64,000 nt of DNA. Origin: Jannaschia sp. CCS1. Lineage in GTDB: Bacteria > Pseudomonadota > Alphaproteobacteria > Rhodobacterales > Rhodobacteraceae. Positions 9,276 through 18,119 of the stretch are shown piece by piece. Numbering within the stretch: the first letter of the stretch is position 1; each line of letters starts with the position of its first letter. Under the pieces are notes generated by a model. It did not search any database. It saw only the letters and a program-made list of their open reading frames with translations, and was not told where the DNA came from. The stretch spans positions 1,860,001 to 1,924,000 of the forward strand of contig NC_007802.1 of assembly GCF_000013565.1 (NCBI RefSeq), given 5' to 3'. Both the position numbers and the translations under genes were made by a program.

Positions 9276-11003
9276 ATGGGCGGTCTGAGTATTGGGATAT
9301 TCTGGGGGGCACTGGTGTCCGCCGTGGGGCTTGTGGCGGTGTCGTTGAGCAATCCGCTGCCACCGCGCGGAGAGATTGACGGGGCAGAGGTCTCGGTTGC
9401 CGGGGAGGCTGGCGACGCGGCGACACCGGCGGAGGCCCCTGAACAGGACGTGCCAGAGACGGCGGATGTTGAGGTGCCTGAACCATCGCTTGACGTGGCC
9501 GCCGAGGTCACCGCAGAAGCCGCCGAAGGCGGTGTGGAGGAGGAAGCACCGCCCCCCCCGCTTGCGGAAACGTCCGAAGAACCATCCCCGGGAACGGCAA
9601 CGCCTGCCACGGAAGTTCCCTTGCCCTCTGGTTCGGAATTCAACCGTCCGCCGCCCGAGCCGGAGGCGGCATTGCCCGCCCCCGATGCGGCCCCTGCGGC
9701 CATCGCGCCGCAAGCGCCGGCCTTATCGGGAAATGAAATTGCGCCGCGGTTTGACACATCGCCCGCAGCACAGCCCTCGGTCGTGGCGGATGCGCCGACG
9801 CAGATCGCCGCCGCCTCGGGCGATGCGACCGCCCCCGCAAGCCCCGCGCTGGCCCCGGCCCCCGTGATCGCGGGCGGACCCACGGCGCTGACCCAGCCCG
9901 AGACCAGCGATGCGCCCCGGGTGCGCACGTCCTTGTTGCCGCAAATCGCCGCAGAGCCGGACGTCCCGGAGGAAGAGGCGGCTGCAAACGAGGGTGTGGA
10001 GGACGTGACCGGGGAGGAAGAGACCCTTGCCATCGTGGACCCTGAGCCGGAGATCGTGCCCCTGCCCACGCCAGTCTTTCCGTCCATCGGGGATCAGGCG
10101 CTGTCGGAGGAAGAGACCGCGACAGGCGCCCCCGACCTGCCTGCTGACATCGGTGATGCGCCCTCCCTGTCGCGCCCGGCAGAGGACGTGGCCGCGCTGC
10201 CGACACCAGCCTTTCCGCAAACGAGCGGTTTGCCCCAGGTCGCGATCCCGATGGAGCGGGAGGCGGAGGTTGAAGAACCGCTGCCCGAAGAAGATCCTGC
10301 GCCGGTGGATCTTGGCGATCTTCCAGCGATCCAGGCCTTTGCCGCGCCCTTTGACGGTGCCGGGGACCGGCCGTTGATGGCTGTGGTCCTGATTGATGAG
10401 CCGGAGAGCCAGATCGACATCGAGACACTGACGCGGTTTACCTTTCCGGTGGCCTTTGCGGTTGACCCGCTGCACCCCGACGGTGCTGCGCGCGCCGCGG
10501 CCTACCGGGAGGCCGGGTTTGAGGTGGTGATCCTGGGCGCGATGGTGCCGGACGGGGCGACGGCGGTGGATACGGAAGTCGCGCTGATGGCAGCACTGGC
10601 AGACCTGCCCGAGGCGGTCGCGGTGATCGACACGCCGGAAGGGCGGATCCAGGGAGACCGCCCGGTTCTGGACGCCATGGTTGGCGCGCTGGCGGACAGT
10701 GGCCATGGGTTGGTGGCCTTTCCCCGGGGGCTGAATGCAGCGGAGCAATCGGCATCGCGTGCGGGTGTGCCGGGGGCGACGGTGTTCCGCTACCTGGATG
10801 GCGAGGACGAGCGCGCGACGGTGATCACACGCTTCCTGTCGCGCGCGGCCTTCGCGGCGGCGCAGGAGGGCACAGTGGTCGTGGTGGGTCGCACCCGGCC
10901 CGATACGGTGACCGCGCTGTTTTCCTGGGCGCTTGGGGGCCGGTCTGAGGCCGTGGCCCTGGCGCCGTTATCGGCAACGCTGCTGCGGGCGGCATCCGAG
11001 TAG
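9276..11003 (+). CDS. Divergent polysaccharide deacetylase family protein with long acidic/proline-rich linker
   Basis: A 575-residue, probably envelope-anchored protein. One membrane helix (about residues 5-27) is followed by about 330 residues of low-complexity Pro/Ala/Glu sequence, then a C-terminal domain (about 368-575). This domain looks like the divergent polysaccharide deacetylase (YibQ) fold: MAVVLIDEP, FPVAFAVDPLHPDGAARAAAYREAGFEVVILGAM, and a closing VVVVGRTRPDTVTAL. Known family members are periplasmic; the substrate is unknown. ATG 9276 has a GGAGCAGG ribosome-binding site; the frame is open to 9126. It splits trpE from trpG. Confidence 0.8.
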   Translation: MGGLSIGIFWGALVSAVGLVAVSLSNPLPPRGEIDGAEVSVAGEAGDAATPAEAPEQDVPETADVEVPEPSLDVAAEVTAEAAEGGVEEEAPPPPLAETSEEPSPGTATPATEVPLPSGSEFNRPPPEPEAALPAPDAAPAAIAPQAPALSGNEIAPRFDTSPAAQPSVVADAPTQIAAASGDATAPASPALAPAPVIAGGPTALTQPETSDAPRVRTSLLPQIAAEPDVPEEEAAANEGVEDVTGEEETLAIVDPEPEIVPLPTPVFPSIGDQALSEEETATGAPDLPADIGDAPSLSRPAEDVAALPTPAFPQTSGLPQVAIPMEREAEVEEPLPEEDPAPVDLGDLPAIQAFAAPFDGAGDRPLMAVVLIDEPESQIDIETLTRFTFPVAFAVDPLHPDGAARAAAYREAGFEVVILGAMVPDGATAVDTEVALMAALADLPEAVAVIDTPEGRIQGDRPVLDAMVGALADSGHGLVAFPRGLNAAEQSASRAGVPGATVFRYLDGEDERATVITRFLSRAAFAAAQEGTVVVVGRTRPDTVTALFSWALGGRSEAVALAPLSATLLRAASE

Positions 11004-11009
11004 AGGAGC

Positions 11010-11153
11010 GCGTGCCTTCGGCACTGGCCTGGCGGTCGCGCCTGCGGCGCTTCGGTTATGGTCGCGCCTTTGGCGCTTTAGCTATGGTCGCGCCTTTGGC
11101 GCGCAGGGCTCAGAGCGCCTGCGGCGGGCAGGGCTTATTGCGCCTGCGGCGGG
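11010..11153. repeat. Array of about 26-bp units, each with a GCC-TNN-GGC hairpin
   Basis: Six hairpin cores with triplet loops begin at 11014, 11040, 11066, 11092, 11117 and 11142, so the period is 26, 26, 26, 25, 25. The two middle units share TATGGTCGCGCCTTTGGCGC exactly (11057-11076 and 11083-11102). It lies between convergent genes. Confidence 0.75.
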
Positions 11154-11192
11154 TTGGGGCTTTGCCCCCACTTGCTGGCGCAAGTTCCCCCA

Positions 11193-11227
11193 CGCTTCCG
11201 CGGGAGGATATTTGAAGAACGGGGAAG
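11193..11227 (+). repeat. Dispersed gene-3'-end repeat, subtype B
   Basis: CGCTTCCGCGGGAGGATATT followed by TGAAGAACGGGGAAG. It matches the copies at 59661 (+) and 59806 (-) and is oriented with the upstream deacetylase-like gene. Confidence 0.6.
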
Positions 11228-11254
11228 TTGGGGTGGGATTGGAGCCGGTGGAAC

Positions 11255-12763
11255 TCAGGCATTGCCGCGGGTGAACAGGCTGGCGTCTTCTGCGGCTTTG
11301 CGAATGGCGCGGGATTTGTTGACGGTTTCGGTGAACTCGGCCTCCGGATCGCTGTCGTAGACGACGCCGCCGCCCGCCTGAATATAGAGTTTCTCGTCTT
11401 TCAAAACCGCCGTGCGCAACGCGATACACATGTCCATGTCACCGCCCGCGCTGAAATAGCCCACGCCACCGCCGTAAACGCCGCGTTTCTCCGGCTCCAG
11501 CTCGTCGATGATCTCCATCGCACGTACCTTCGGTGCGCCGGAGACCGTGCCTGCGGGCATTCCGGCCATGAAGGCCGAGAGCGCGTCCTGATCCTCGGCC
11601 AACTCCCCCACCACGTTGGAGACGATGTGCATGACGTGGCTGTAGCGTTCGACGATGAATTCTTCGGTCGGGCGCACGGTGCCGATCTTGGAGACCTTGC
11701 CGGTGTCGTTACGTCCCAGATCGAGCAGCATGAGATGTTCGGCCAGCTCTTTCTGGTCGGCCATCAGGTCGGCTTCCAGCGCGCGGTCTTCGTCGGGCGT
11801 GGCACCGCGGGGCCGGGTGCCCGCGATGGGACGGATCGTGACCTCATCATCAAAGACGCGCACAAGGATCTCGGGCGAGGCCCCCACCACCTGAAAGCCG
11901 CCGAAATTGAAGTAGAACATGAAGGGTGACGGGTTGGTCCGGCGCAGCGCGCGGTAGAGTGCGAAGGGTGGGGCGGGAAAATCAACCGTCCAGCGTTGAG
12001 AAGGCACGACCTGAAAGATGTCGCCCTTGCGGATGTAATCCTTGGCAGTGTCCACGGCTTTCAGGTAATCGGCGTGGGTGAAATTGGACACCGGCTCCCC
12101 AAGGGGCTGCGCATCGCCCATCTCGCGGGCCGCAACACTTGGCGCGCGCTCCAGATCGCGCAACGCATCCGAGACCCGTTCCGCCGCCTGGGCATAGGCC
12201 GCGCGGGCCGACAGACCGCCCGATTGCCAGGCGGGCGAGACGATGGTGACTTCGCCCTTCACGCCATCCAGCACCGCCACGACAGACGGACGCAGGAGCA
12301 CCGCATCGGGCAGGCCCAATGGGTCCGGGTTCACGTTTGGCAGATGCTCCACCAGACGGATCATGTCGTAGCCGAGATAGCCAAAAAGGCCGGCAGCGGC
12401 GGCGGGGAGATCATCCGGCATATCAATGGCGGATTCCGCCAGAAGCGCGCGGATGGCGTCGAGCGGGGCCTCTTCGCAGGGCTCAAACGTTTCGCGGTCA
12501 TAGCGCGCGGCGCGGTTCAGGCGCGAGGCATCCCCCCGGCATTCCCAGACCAGATCGGGCTTCATGCCGATGATCGAATAGCGCCCGCGCACCTCTCCGC
12601 CCGTCACAGATTCCAGGATAAACGCATCGCGACCTGCATCCGTGAGCTTCAGCATGACCGAGACAGGTGTATCCAGATCGGCGGCCAGCCGCGCGTGGAC
12701 AAGTTGATTTTCCCCCCGCTCCCAGCCCGCGCGAAATGCCTCAAAATCAGAGAGCTGTGCCAT
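11255..12763 (-). CDS. trpE: Anthranilate synthase component I
   Basis: Makes anthranilate from chorismate using ammonia from TrpG. The 502 residues are full length. The N-terminal part has the tryptophan-feedback-type region (DAFILESVTGGEVRGRYSIIG). The chorismate-binding domain has PSPFMFYFNFGGFQVVGASPEILVR, RPIAGTRPRGATPDEDRALEADL, DLGRNDTGKVSKIGTV, MAGMPAGTVSGAPKVRAMEII and ERGVYGGGVGYFS. It starts 9 bp after the stop of the upstream PpiD-like gene, so it probably shares that transcript. Confidence 0.97.
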   Translation of the reverse strand: MAQLSDFEAFRAGWERGENQLVHARLAADLDTPVSVMLKLTDAGRDAFILESVTGGEVRGRYSIIGMKPDLVWECRGDASRLNRAARYDRETFEPCEEAPLDAIRALLAESAIDMPDDLPAAAAGLFGYLGYDMIRLVEHLPNVNPDPLGLPDAVLLRPSVVAVLDGVKGEVTIVSPAWQSGGLSARAAYAQAAERVSDALRDLERAPSVAAREMGDAQPLGEPVSNFTHADYLKAVDTAKDYIRKGDIFQVVPSQRWTVDFPAPPFALYRALRRTNPSPFMFYFNFGGFQVVGASPEILVRVFDDEVTIRPIAGTRPRGATPDEDRALEADLMADQKELAEHLMLLDLGRNDTGKVSKIGTVRPTEEFIVERYSHVMHIVSNVVGELAEDQDALSAFMAGMPAGTVSGAPKVRAMEIIDELEPEKRGVYGGGVGYFSAGGDMDMCIALRTAVLKDEKLYIQAGGGVVYDSDPEAEFTETVNKSRAIRKAAEDASLFTRGNA

Positions 12764-12772
12764 CAGAGGTCC

Positions 12773-14626
12773 CTAAGGAAACGACGCGTGAACCGCGTTG
12801 ATCACGCCTTGGTTGGTGGTGATGCCCGCATTCGCCTGCAGCGCCTGACCATAGGCCTCAAAGATATCGACGGCCATGGATTGGGCGATGCTCTGGTTCA
12901 TGATCGACAGGATCACCGACGTGTCAGGCGCATCGCGCACGCCGGAGTTGATCGTATCGAGCCGCACGATATGGGCGGCATCGGCCCCGGGGATCATCAC
13001 GACATCGCCCGTACCCTCCAGCTGGAACACCTGGGCCACGGTGGTGGCGGGCAGATCGGGCAGCAGGTCCTGGCGGCGGATCAGGCGTTCCTCGGCCGTG
13101 TCGCCCAGATCCTCCAGCGTGGCCCCTTGCGCCAGTTGCGCGACCAGTTGCGAGGCCCGTTCGGCCACCGCATCGCGCAACGCTGTTGCTTGCCAGGCCT
13201 CGGCCACCTCGGCTTCGATCTCGTCCAGCGGCGGCAGGGTCGGCGGTACGACCTCGTCCAGGCGCAGGGCAAAAAGGCCCCCATCGCTCAGCTCCAGCAG
13301 TTCAGGGAAATCACTGTCCTGCACCGACACAGCCGCATCGCGGAAATTGTCGTAGGCGGCGATGCCCTCCTCGGAGGCAGGCGTATAATCCAGTGTTCCC
13401 AGGGTCATGACGGTGCCATCGCTCAGCTCTTCCAACGTCGCGCCGGAGGCCAGCAGATCGTCAATCCCTTCACGCATGTCATCGATCTGACGGCGTGCGC
13501 CTTCCTGCGCCAGTTCCGCGCTCAGGTCATCGCGGGCCTCCTCGAACGGCACTTCCGACGATTGCAGGACCGCGTTCACCCGGAAGAGCGCGGGGCCGAG
13601 GGGGGAGGGGACGGGCCCCAGAAGCTCGCTATCCTCATCGGCGAAAATGATGGCGGCGGCGGCATCGCTCAGATCATCGGCGGCAATTTCGCCCAGATCC
13701 ACATCCTCAAGGGTCAGGTCGCGGTCCGCGACAAGCGTGTCGAAATCCGTCTCCTCTGCCTCAATCGCTGCAAGGGCCGCGTCGACCTCTGCGTCAGAGT
13801 TGAACACCAGCCGTTCCAGAAGCCGCCGCTCGGGCTGAACATATTCGTCGATGCGGTCATCATACAGCTCCCGCAGGGCGTCCTCATCAATCTCCACGTC
13901 GTCCATGATCGCCGACGGGATGATCCAGGCGTAGGTGATGCGGCGCGCTTCGGGGCGGGTGAACCGCTCGGGGAATTCGTCGTAATAGGCGGCAAGCTCC
14001 GCGTCCGTGGGCTCCGCGATAGGGACGGTCAGATCGCCTTCGCGCACTTCCAGCCGGGTGAAATCGCGGGTCTCGGATTGGTAAGCGGTGATAGTTTCGG
14101 CAAAGATCTCATTGGGGGTAAGGCCGCCGATGACGGCGGTCTGCAACAGCGCGCGCGCCACATCTTCGCGCGTGTCTTCTTCAAACTCCCGCGGGGTAGC
14201 GCCCTGTTGTTGAAGGACAAATTCATACGTGTTGCGGTCAAAATTGCCGGACGTGTTCTGGAAGGCCTGGACCTGCGCAATCTGGGCCGCGACCTCCGCA
14301 TCGCCCACGGAGATGCCCATGGCGCCGGCCTCATGGCTCAATGCGGCGCGTGCGGTCAGGCCTGCAAGGATCTGTGCGTCGATCCCGCGCGCGCGGATTT
14401 CGGCAAATGGGACGGCGCGGCGTTCATCGGCGCTTTGGGCGTTGATCTCGTTGTTGAGCGCGCGAAAGTAGTCATCCGCCGTGATCTCCACATCACCGAC
14501 GGAGCCGACCTGGCTCGCGCCGCCGCTGAAAGAGCCGATGCCGAAGCCCGCGAGTGCGACGAATAACAGGCCCATCAGGATCCAGACAAAGACGTTGGAG
14601 ACTTTTTTCGCGGCAGATTTCGCCAT
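12773..14626 (-). CDS. ppiD: PpiD/SurA-type peptidyl-prolyl isomerase, inner-membrane anchored
   Basis: Periplasmic folding factor held by one N-terminal helix (about residues 10-31, VFVWILMGLLFVALAGFGIG). The 617 residues match the PpiD family: SurA-N-like chaperone segments up to about residue 240, a parvulin-like PPIase segment in the middle (RRLLERLVFNSDAEVDAALAAIEAEETDFDTLVADRDLTLEDVDLG is its first part) and a C-terminal chaperone region. Acidic composition is typical of periplasmic proteins in this group. It is directly upstream of trpE, an arrangement I regard as common in Rhodobacteraceae. Confidence 0.85.
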   Translation of the reverse strand: MAKSAAKKVSNVFVWILMGLLFVALAGFGIGSFSGGASQVGSVGDVEITADDYFRALNNEINAQSADERRAVPFAEIRARGIDAQILAGLTARAALSHEAGAMGISVGDAEVAAQIAQVQAFQNTSGNFDRNTYEFVLQQQGATPREFEEDTREDVARALLQTAVIGGLTPNEIFAETITAYQSETRDFTRLEVREGDLTVPIAEPTDAELAAYYDEFPERFTRPEARRITYAWIIPSAIMDDVEIDEDALRELYDDRIDEYVQPERRLLERLVFNSDAEVDAALAAIEAEETDFDTLVADRDLTLEDVDLGEIAADDLSDAAAAIIFADEDSELLGPVPSPLGPALFRVNAVLQSSEVPFEEARDDLSAELAQEGARRQIDDMREGIDDLLASGATLEELSDGTVMTLGTLDYTPASEEGIAAYDNFRDAAVSVQDSDFPELLELSDGGLFALRLDEVVPPTLPPLDEIEAEVAEAWQATALRDAVAERASQLVAQLAQGATLEDLGDTAEERLIRRQDLLPDLPATTVAQVFQLEGTGDVVMIPGADAAHIVRLDTINSGVRDAPDTSVILSIMNQSIAQSMAVDIFEAYGQALQANAGITTNQGVINAVHASFP

Positions 14627-14720
14627 GGGGATCAGGCCCTTTTAGAGGAGTGGTTCGCGGTTGGGATACGCATTTGGGGTAGGCGGGGCAAGGGGGGGCT
14701 GCGCCTTTGGCTATTGGGGG

Positions 14721-15908
14721 TCAGGGCGCGAGGGCTTGCAGACGGGCCACCAGCTCGGCCAGACCGGCACGGTCGGCATTGGCAAAGGCAATGCGCAGGG
14801 TTGTTTCGGCCTGGCCGGTGCCGCCGTGGGCGCGGTCGGGGCCAAACATCGTGCCGGGCAGAACCAGCAGGTGGGCGTCGTCGACCAGACGTCTGGCAAC
14901 GGCGTCGGAGGCCACGTCAGACGGATGGCGCACATAGGCGAAATACGCGCCGCTGCCGAGGATCTGCCAGTCCGGCAACTGTGCAAACCCCTGCCGGATC
15001 GCATCGCGCCGCGCCAGAATTTCCAGACGCTCTTGAGACAGCCAATCGCCCAGATTGCGCATGCCCCAAAGCGCGCCGATCTGGCCCACTTGCGGCGGGC
15101 ATATGGCGACTGTGTCAAGGAATTTCTCAACCTCCGCCAAGCGCGCGTGGGAGGCGATGATCGCGCCCACACGGTGCCCAGTCAGGCGGTAGGCCTTGGA
15201 GAAGGAATAGAGGTGGATGAAGGTGTCGTCCCAGTCGGGATCTGCAAACAGGCCATGGGGGGCGCCCTGCGCAGAATGAAAATCACGGTAGGTCTCATCC
15301 ACGACCAACGCGAGCCCGTGCGCGCGGGCCAGATCGCGGAAGGCCGCCAGCAGGTCGGGCGCGTATTCGACGCCCGAGGGGTTGTTGGGGCTGACCAGAA
15401 CAATGGCGCGCGTGCGGTCCGTGATAAGGTCTGCGGCGCGCTCCGGGTCGGGCAGCAGGTCGTCGTCGGTGGGCAGATAGACCGCGCGGACGCCCTGCAT
15501 GTCGAGCCACATTTGGTGGTTGAAGTAGAAAGGCGTGGGCACGATCACCTCATCCCCCGCTTGCGCCAGCGTTGACATCACGGCGGTGAAGGCCTGATTG
15601 CAGCCCGCCGTGATCGCAACCTGGGACAGCGTGATCTGCCCGCCGTAGATGGTGGAGGATTGCGCTGCCAACTCCGCCCGCAGGTCATCGCGCCCCAAGA
15701 CGGGGCCGTAAAGATGGACGGTCGGATCCGACAGGATCGCGTCTGCCATAGCCTGCATCAGGCCGTCAGGTGGCGGATCGACCGGCGCGGCCTGGCTGAG
15801 GTTCATCAATGGGCGCGCGTCCGGGAAGGATTTCCCCTCGATCCAGCGCCGCGCCTCCATGACCGGGGGCGCGAAGGTCTGTTCCATATGGGGGTTCAAC
15901 GGGGTCAT
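14721..15908 (-). CDS. Class I/II PLP-dependent aminotransferase
   Basis: Cytosolic fold-type I aminotransferase of 395 residues. SPNNPSGVEY, VVDETYRDF and the PLP-lysine motif YSFSKAYRLTGHRVG are in order, and TLRIAFAN near the end carries the substrate-carboxylate-binding arginine. The sequence does not tell whether the donor is aspartate, an aromatic amino acid or another amino acid. It is leftward, with ssb located upstream on the same strand across a repeat-containing gap. Confidence 0.9.
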   Translation of the reverse strand: MTPLNPHMEQTFAPPVMEARRWIEGKSFPDARPLMNLSQAAPVDPPPDGLMQAMADAILSDPTVHLYGPVLGRDDLRAELAAQSSTIYGGQITLSQVAITAGCNQAFTAVMSTLAQAGDEVIVPTPFYFNHQMWLDMQGVRAVYLPTDDDLLPDPERAADLITDRTRAIVLVSPNNPSGVEYAPDLLAAFRDLARAHGLALVVDETYRDFHSAQGAPHGLFADPDWDDTFIHLYSFSKAYRLTGHRVGAIIASHARLAEVEKFLDTVAICPPQVGQIGALWGMRNLGDWLSQERLEILARRDAIRQGFAQLPDWQILGSGAYFAYVRHPSDVASDAVARRLVDDAHLLVLPGTMFGPDRAHGGTGQAETTLRIAFANADRAGLAELVARLQALAP

Positions 15909-15940
15909 CGCGCGCTCCCTTCGGGTCGGGGCACGCGGCT

Positions 15941-15972
15941 CCTCCCTTCATCTGGGCAATTACAACTCAATC
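15941..15972 (-). repeat. Dispersed gene-3'-end repeat, subtype A
   Basis: On the minus strand GATTGAGTTGTAATTGCCCA continues into GATGAAGGGAGG. It lies about 60 bp after the ssb stop, in the ssb orientation. Confidence 0.6.
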
Positions 15973-16030
15973 CGGCCTTGGCCCCGCGCGCGCCCTATGC
16001 GGCGACAGGGCCGGCCCGGGCCACCAGGCC

Positions 16031-16561
16031 TTAGAACGGGATTTCGTCGTCCAGGTCCGAGCTGCCGCCACCACCGCCGTAGCCGCCGCCACTGCCGCCG
16101 CCCGAGCCGCCGCGATCATCGCCGCCAAAGCCACCGCCCGAGCTGCCACGGTCATCATAACCGCCGCCACCGCCCCCACCATAGCCGCCGCCCCCTCCGC
16201 CGCCGTCACCGCGCCCGCCGATCATGGTCATGACACCGTCATAGCCCTGCAGCACCACTTCGGTGGAATAGCGATCCTGGCCAGACTGGTCTTGCCATTT
16301 GCGCGTTTGCAGCTTGCCTTCGATATACACGGTGGAGCCTTTGCGCAGGTATTGCTCGGCCACACGGACAAGCCCCTCCTGGAAGATCGCGACGGAGTGC
16401 CATTCGGTCTTCTCACGCCGCTCCCCGGTGTTCTTGTCTTTCCAGGTTTCCGACGTGGCGATGCGCAGATTGCAGACCTTGCCGCCATTCTGGAAACTGC
16501 GCACCTCGGGGTCGCGCCCCAGATTGCCGACTAAGATGACTTTATTGACGGACCCGGCCAT
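16031..16561 (-). CDS. ssb: Single-stranded DNA-binding protein
   Basis: Binds single-stranded DNA in replication, repair and recombination. The 176-residue product has an N-terminal OB fold (residues 1-112; [40 protein letters not shown]), a glycine-rich disordered linker (about 113-165) and the acidic tip DLDDEIPF that recruits partner proteins. The linker is built from [10 protein letters not shown] repeats. No LexA box was found in the 180 bp upstream. Confidence 0.97.
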   Translation of the reverse strand: MAGSVNKVILVGNLGRDPEVRSFQNGGKVCNLRIATSETWKDKNTGERREKTEWHSVAIFQEGLVRVAEQYLRKGSTVYIEGKLQTRKWQDQSGQDRYSTEVVLQGYDGVMTMIGGRGDGGGGGGGYGGGGGGGYDDRGSSGGGFGGDDRGGSGGGSGGGYGGGGGSSDLDDEIPF

Positions 16562-16743
16562 CGCTATTCCCCCTTGTTCATGTCTTTGCGTCCGCCGATT
16601 CCGGGGCGCTTGGCTGGTTCCCGGTTAGACCATCCGTTCACGGTCATGGAAAGCCAAAATCCGGGCCGCACGCCTCGCCCCCTAGATAAGGGGCGCCGGT
16701 CACGCTATATTCCAGCTGGTCTGCACCGCCATCCCGAGGCTTC

Positions 16744-17313
16744 ATGTCGCGTTTTCGTCTGTCCCTTGCCGCCGTTTGCGGCGTCCTGTTCGCTCTGCCT
16801 GCCACAGCCCAAAGCGGGTTGGACCGGCTGGACCGGGCGATGGGCGTGCTCGATGGACGCGCGGCCACGCAATACGAATTCTCCGATCGCTTGCGCCCGA
16901 CCTCTGAAGCAGAGCGGGGTCTGCCGGAATTTGAGGGCGGGTATGACGGGCCGTTTCTGGAGGTTGCCCGTTCTGCGGCGCGCCGCCACGGCGTGCCGGA
17001 GGATTTGTTCCTGCGTCTTGTCCAGCAGGAATCGGGCTGGAACACGGGCGCACTCAGCAGCGCGGGCGCGATTGGTCTGGCGCAACTGATGCCCGACACC
17101 GCGACGCTTCTGGGCGTGGATCCGGCCGACCCGGTGGCCAACCTCGATGGCGGTGCGCGGTATCTTGCGCAGCAATTCCGCCGTTTCGGAAACTGGCGTC
17201 TGGCGCTGGCCGCGTATAATGCGGGCCCGGAGGCCGTCGTGCGCCATGACGGTGTGCCGCCCTTTGCCGAGACCCAGCATTATGTCCGCGTGATCCTTGG
17301 CACCCGAAGCTGA
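16744..17313 (+). CDS. Secreted lytic transglycosylase (SLT domain)
   Basis: Periplasmic enzyme that cleaves peptidoglycan glycan strands. The 189-residue product has a signal peptide (residues 1-23, cut after ALPATAQ) and a C-terminal lysozyme-like domain. The catalytic glutamate is Glu96 in VQQESGWN, followed by [16 protein letters not shown] and AYNAGPEAV, the standard family 1 motifs. It is divergent from ssb. Confidence 0.92.
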   Translation: MSRFRLSLAAVCGVLFALPATAQSGLDRLDRAMGVLDGRAATQYEFSDRLRPTSEAERGLPEFEGGYDGPFLEVARSAARRHGVPEDLFLRLVQQESGWNTGALSSAGAIGLAQLMPDTATLLGVDPADPVANLDGGARYLAQQFRRFGNWRLALAAYNAGPEAVVRHDGVPPFAETQHYVRVILGTRS

Positions 17314-17344
17314 CCCTCCGGCCGATGCGCCGGAGCCTACACGC

Positions 17345-17890
17345 ATGGACCGGGTGCTGAGACTTCTGGAATCCATCACATTCTGCTGCCTCTCGGCCCT
17401 GATCCTGTTCTGGATCGCGGACCGGATGCGCGGCGTGGATTTTGAGCCCTTTGAGGTCACGCCCTGCGTCGCGGGAGACTGCACGCCCTATATCGGCCCC
17501 TATCAGGGCAGTCCCTGGTCGGTCTTCACGGAGGCGCTGGACGCCCGCGGGGCGACGTCGCTGTCGCCGATCAACCTATGCACCCAACTGGCCGAGACGC
17601 TGCGGGTACGGGGCGAGGAGGCGCAGGGCGTCGACCTGATCCTTGATCTGATCACCAGCCGGGGCACCGTTGCCATCAGTCGCCCCGATGACGCGACAGT
17701 TCTGATCGCGCCGGGCCCGCGCAATGACGGGTTTCTGGATGTGCTGCGCGACGGGATCTCGTGGCAACCGTCCCGGGGATGTCACCCGATCAACTACAAA
17801 CCGGTGTTCTGGCCCCTGTGGACCAGTTGGATGTTGCTGGCGAACCTGAGATTGTTCCGGGGGCGCCAAAAGGTCTGGGCCGCCCGCTAG
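17345..17890 (+). CDS. Hypothetical membrane protein with periplasmic domain
   Basis: About 181 residues from MDRVLRLLESITF; a TTG at 17297 overlapping the transglycosylase gene is an alternative start. There is one membrane helix near the N-terminus (about 9-27), a soluble domain of about 110 residues with several cysteines (PCVAGDCTPY, NLCTQL, RGCHPIN) and a short hydrophobic segment near the C-terminus (about 155-170). I recognise no family. It may be co-transcribed with the transglycosylase. The stop overlaps that of the convergent gene in a shared CTAG. Confidence 0.65.
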   Translation: MDRVLRLLESITFCCLSALILFWIADRMRGVDFEPFEVTPCVAGDCTPYIGPYQGSPWSVFTEALDARGATSLSPINLCTQLAETLRVRGEEAQGVDLILDLITSRGTVAISRPDDATVLIAPGPRNDGFLDVLRDGISWQPSRGCHPINYKPVFWPLWTSWMLLANLRLFRGRQKVWAAR

Positions 17891-18117
17891 GTTGGATCAG
17901 GCACATCTGCCCCAAGCGCGACCAGCCGTGTCTTGAGGGACGGGACACGGGGGTCGCCCGCCTCCAGCGCATGGATGTAGGCGTGGGTCAGGTAGAAGGC
18001 GGTGCCTTGCGGGTCGCCCTCTGCCTCCGCAGCCTTGAGATACAGCGCGATCACGTCGGACCAGTCGCCGGTCCCCCGCGCGGTGCGCAGCGCGGCTTCG
18101 AACCGGTCAGCGGTCAT
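17887..18117 (-). CDS. Small conserved-looking hypothetical protein
   Basis: A 76-residue soluble, probably helical protein (MTADRFEAALRTARGTGDWSDVIALY...), resembling a single TPR-like helical pair. It begins 2 bases after the Rieske oxygenase stop, so it is likely translated with it. Its stop codon shares CTAG with the stop of the convergent gene. No function can be assigned. Confidence 0.65.
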   Translation of the reverse strand: MTADRFEAALRTARGTGDWSDVIALYLKAAEAEGDPQGTAFYLTHAYIHALEAGDPRVPSLKTRLVALGADVPDPT

Positions 18118-18119
18118 GG

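Noticed and set aside
11996-14566. 856-codon open frame on the plus strand
   Set aside because: It lies antisense to trpE and the PpiD-like gene, both with clear motifs; it has no ribosome-binding site, signal or recognisable domain and is rich in His/Arg/Gly, typical of frame shadows in GC-rich DNA.
16050-16210. GCC/GCCGCCACC repeats resembling a repeat array
   Set aside because: This is the glycine-rich linker of SSB read on the complementary strand; spacing is irregular and it is not a CRISPR array.
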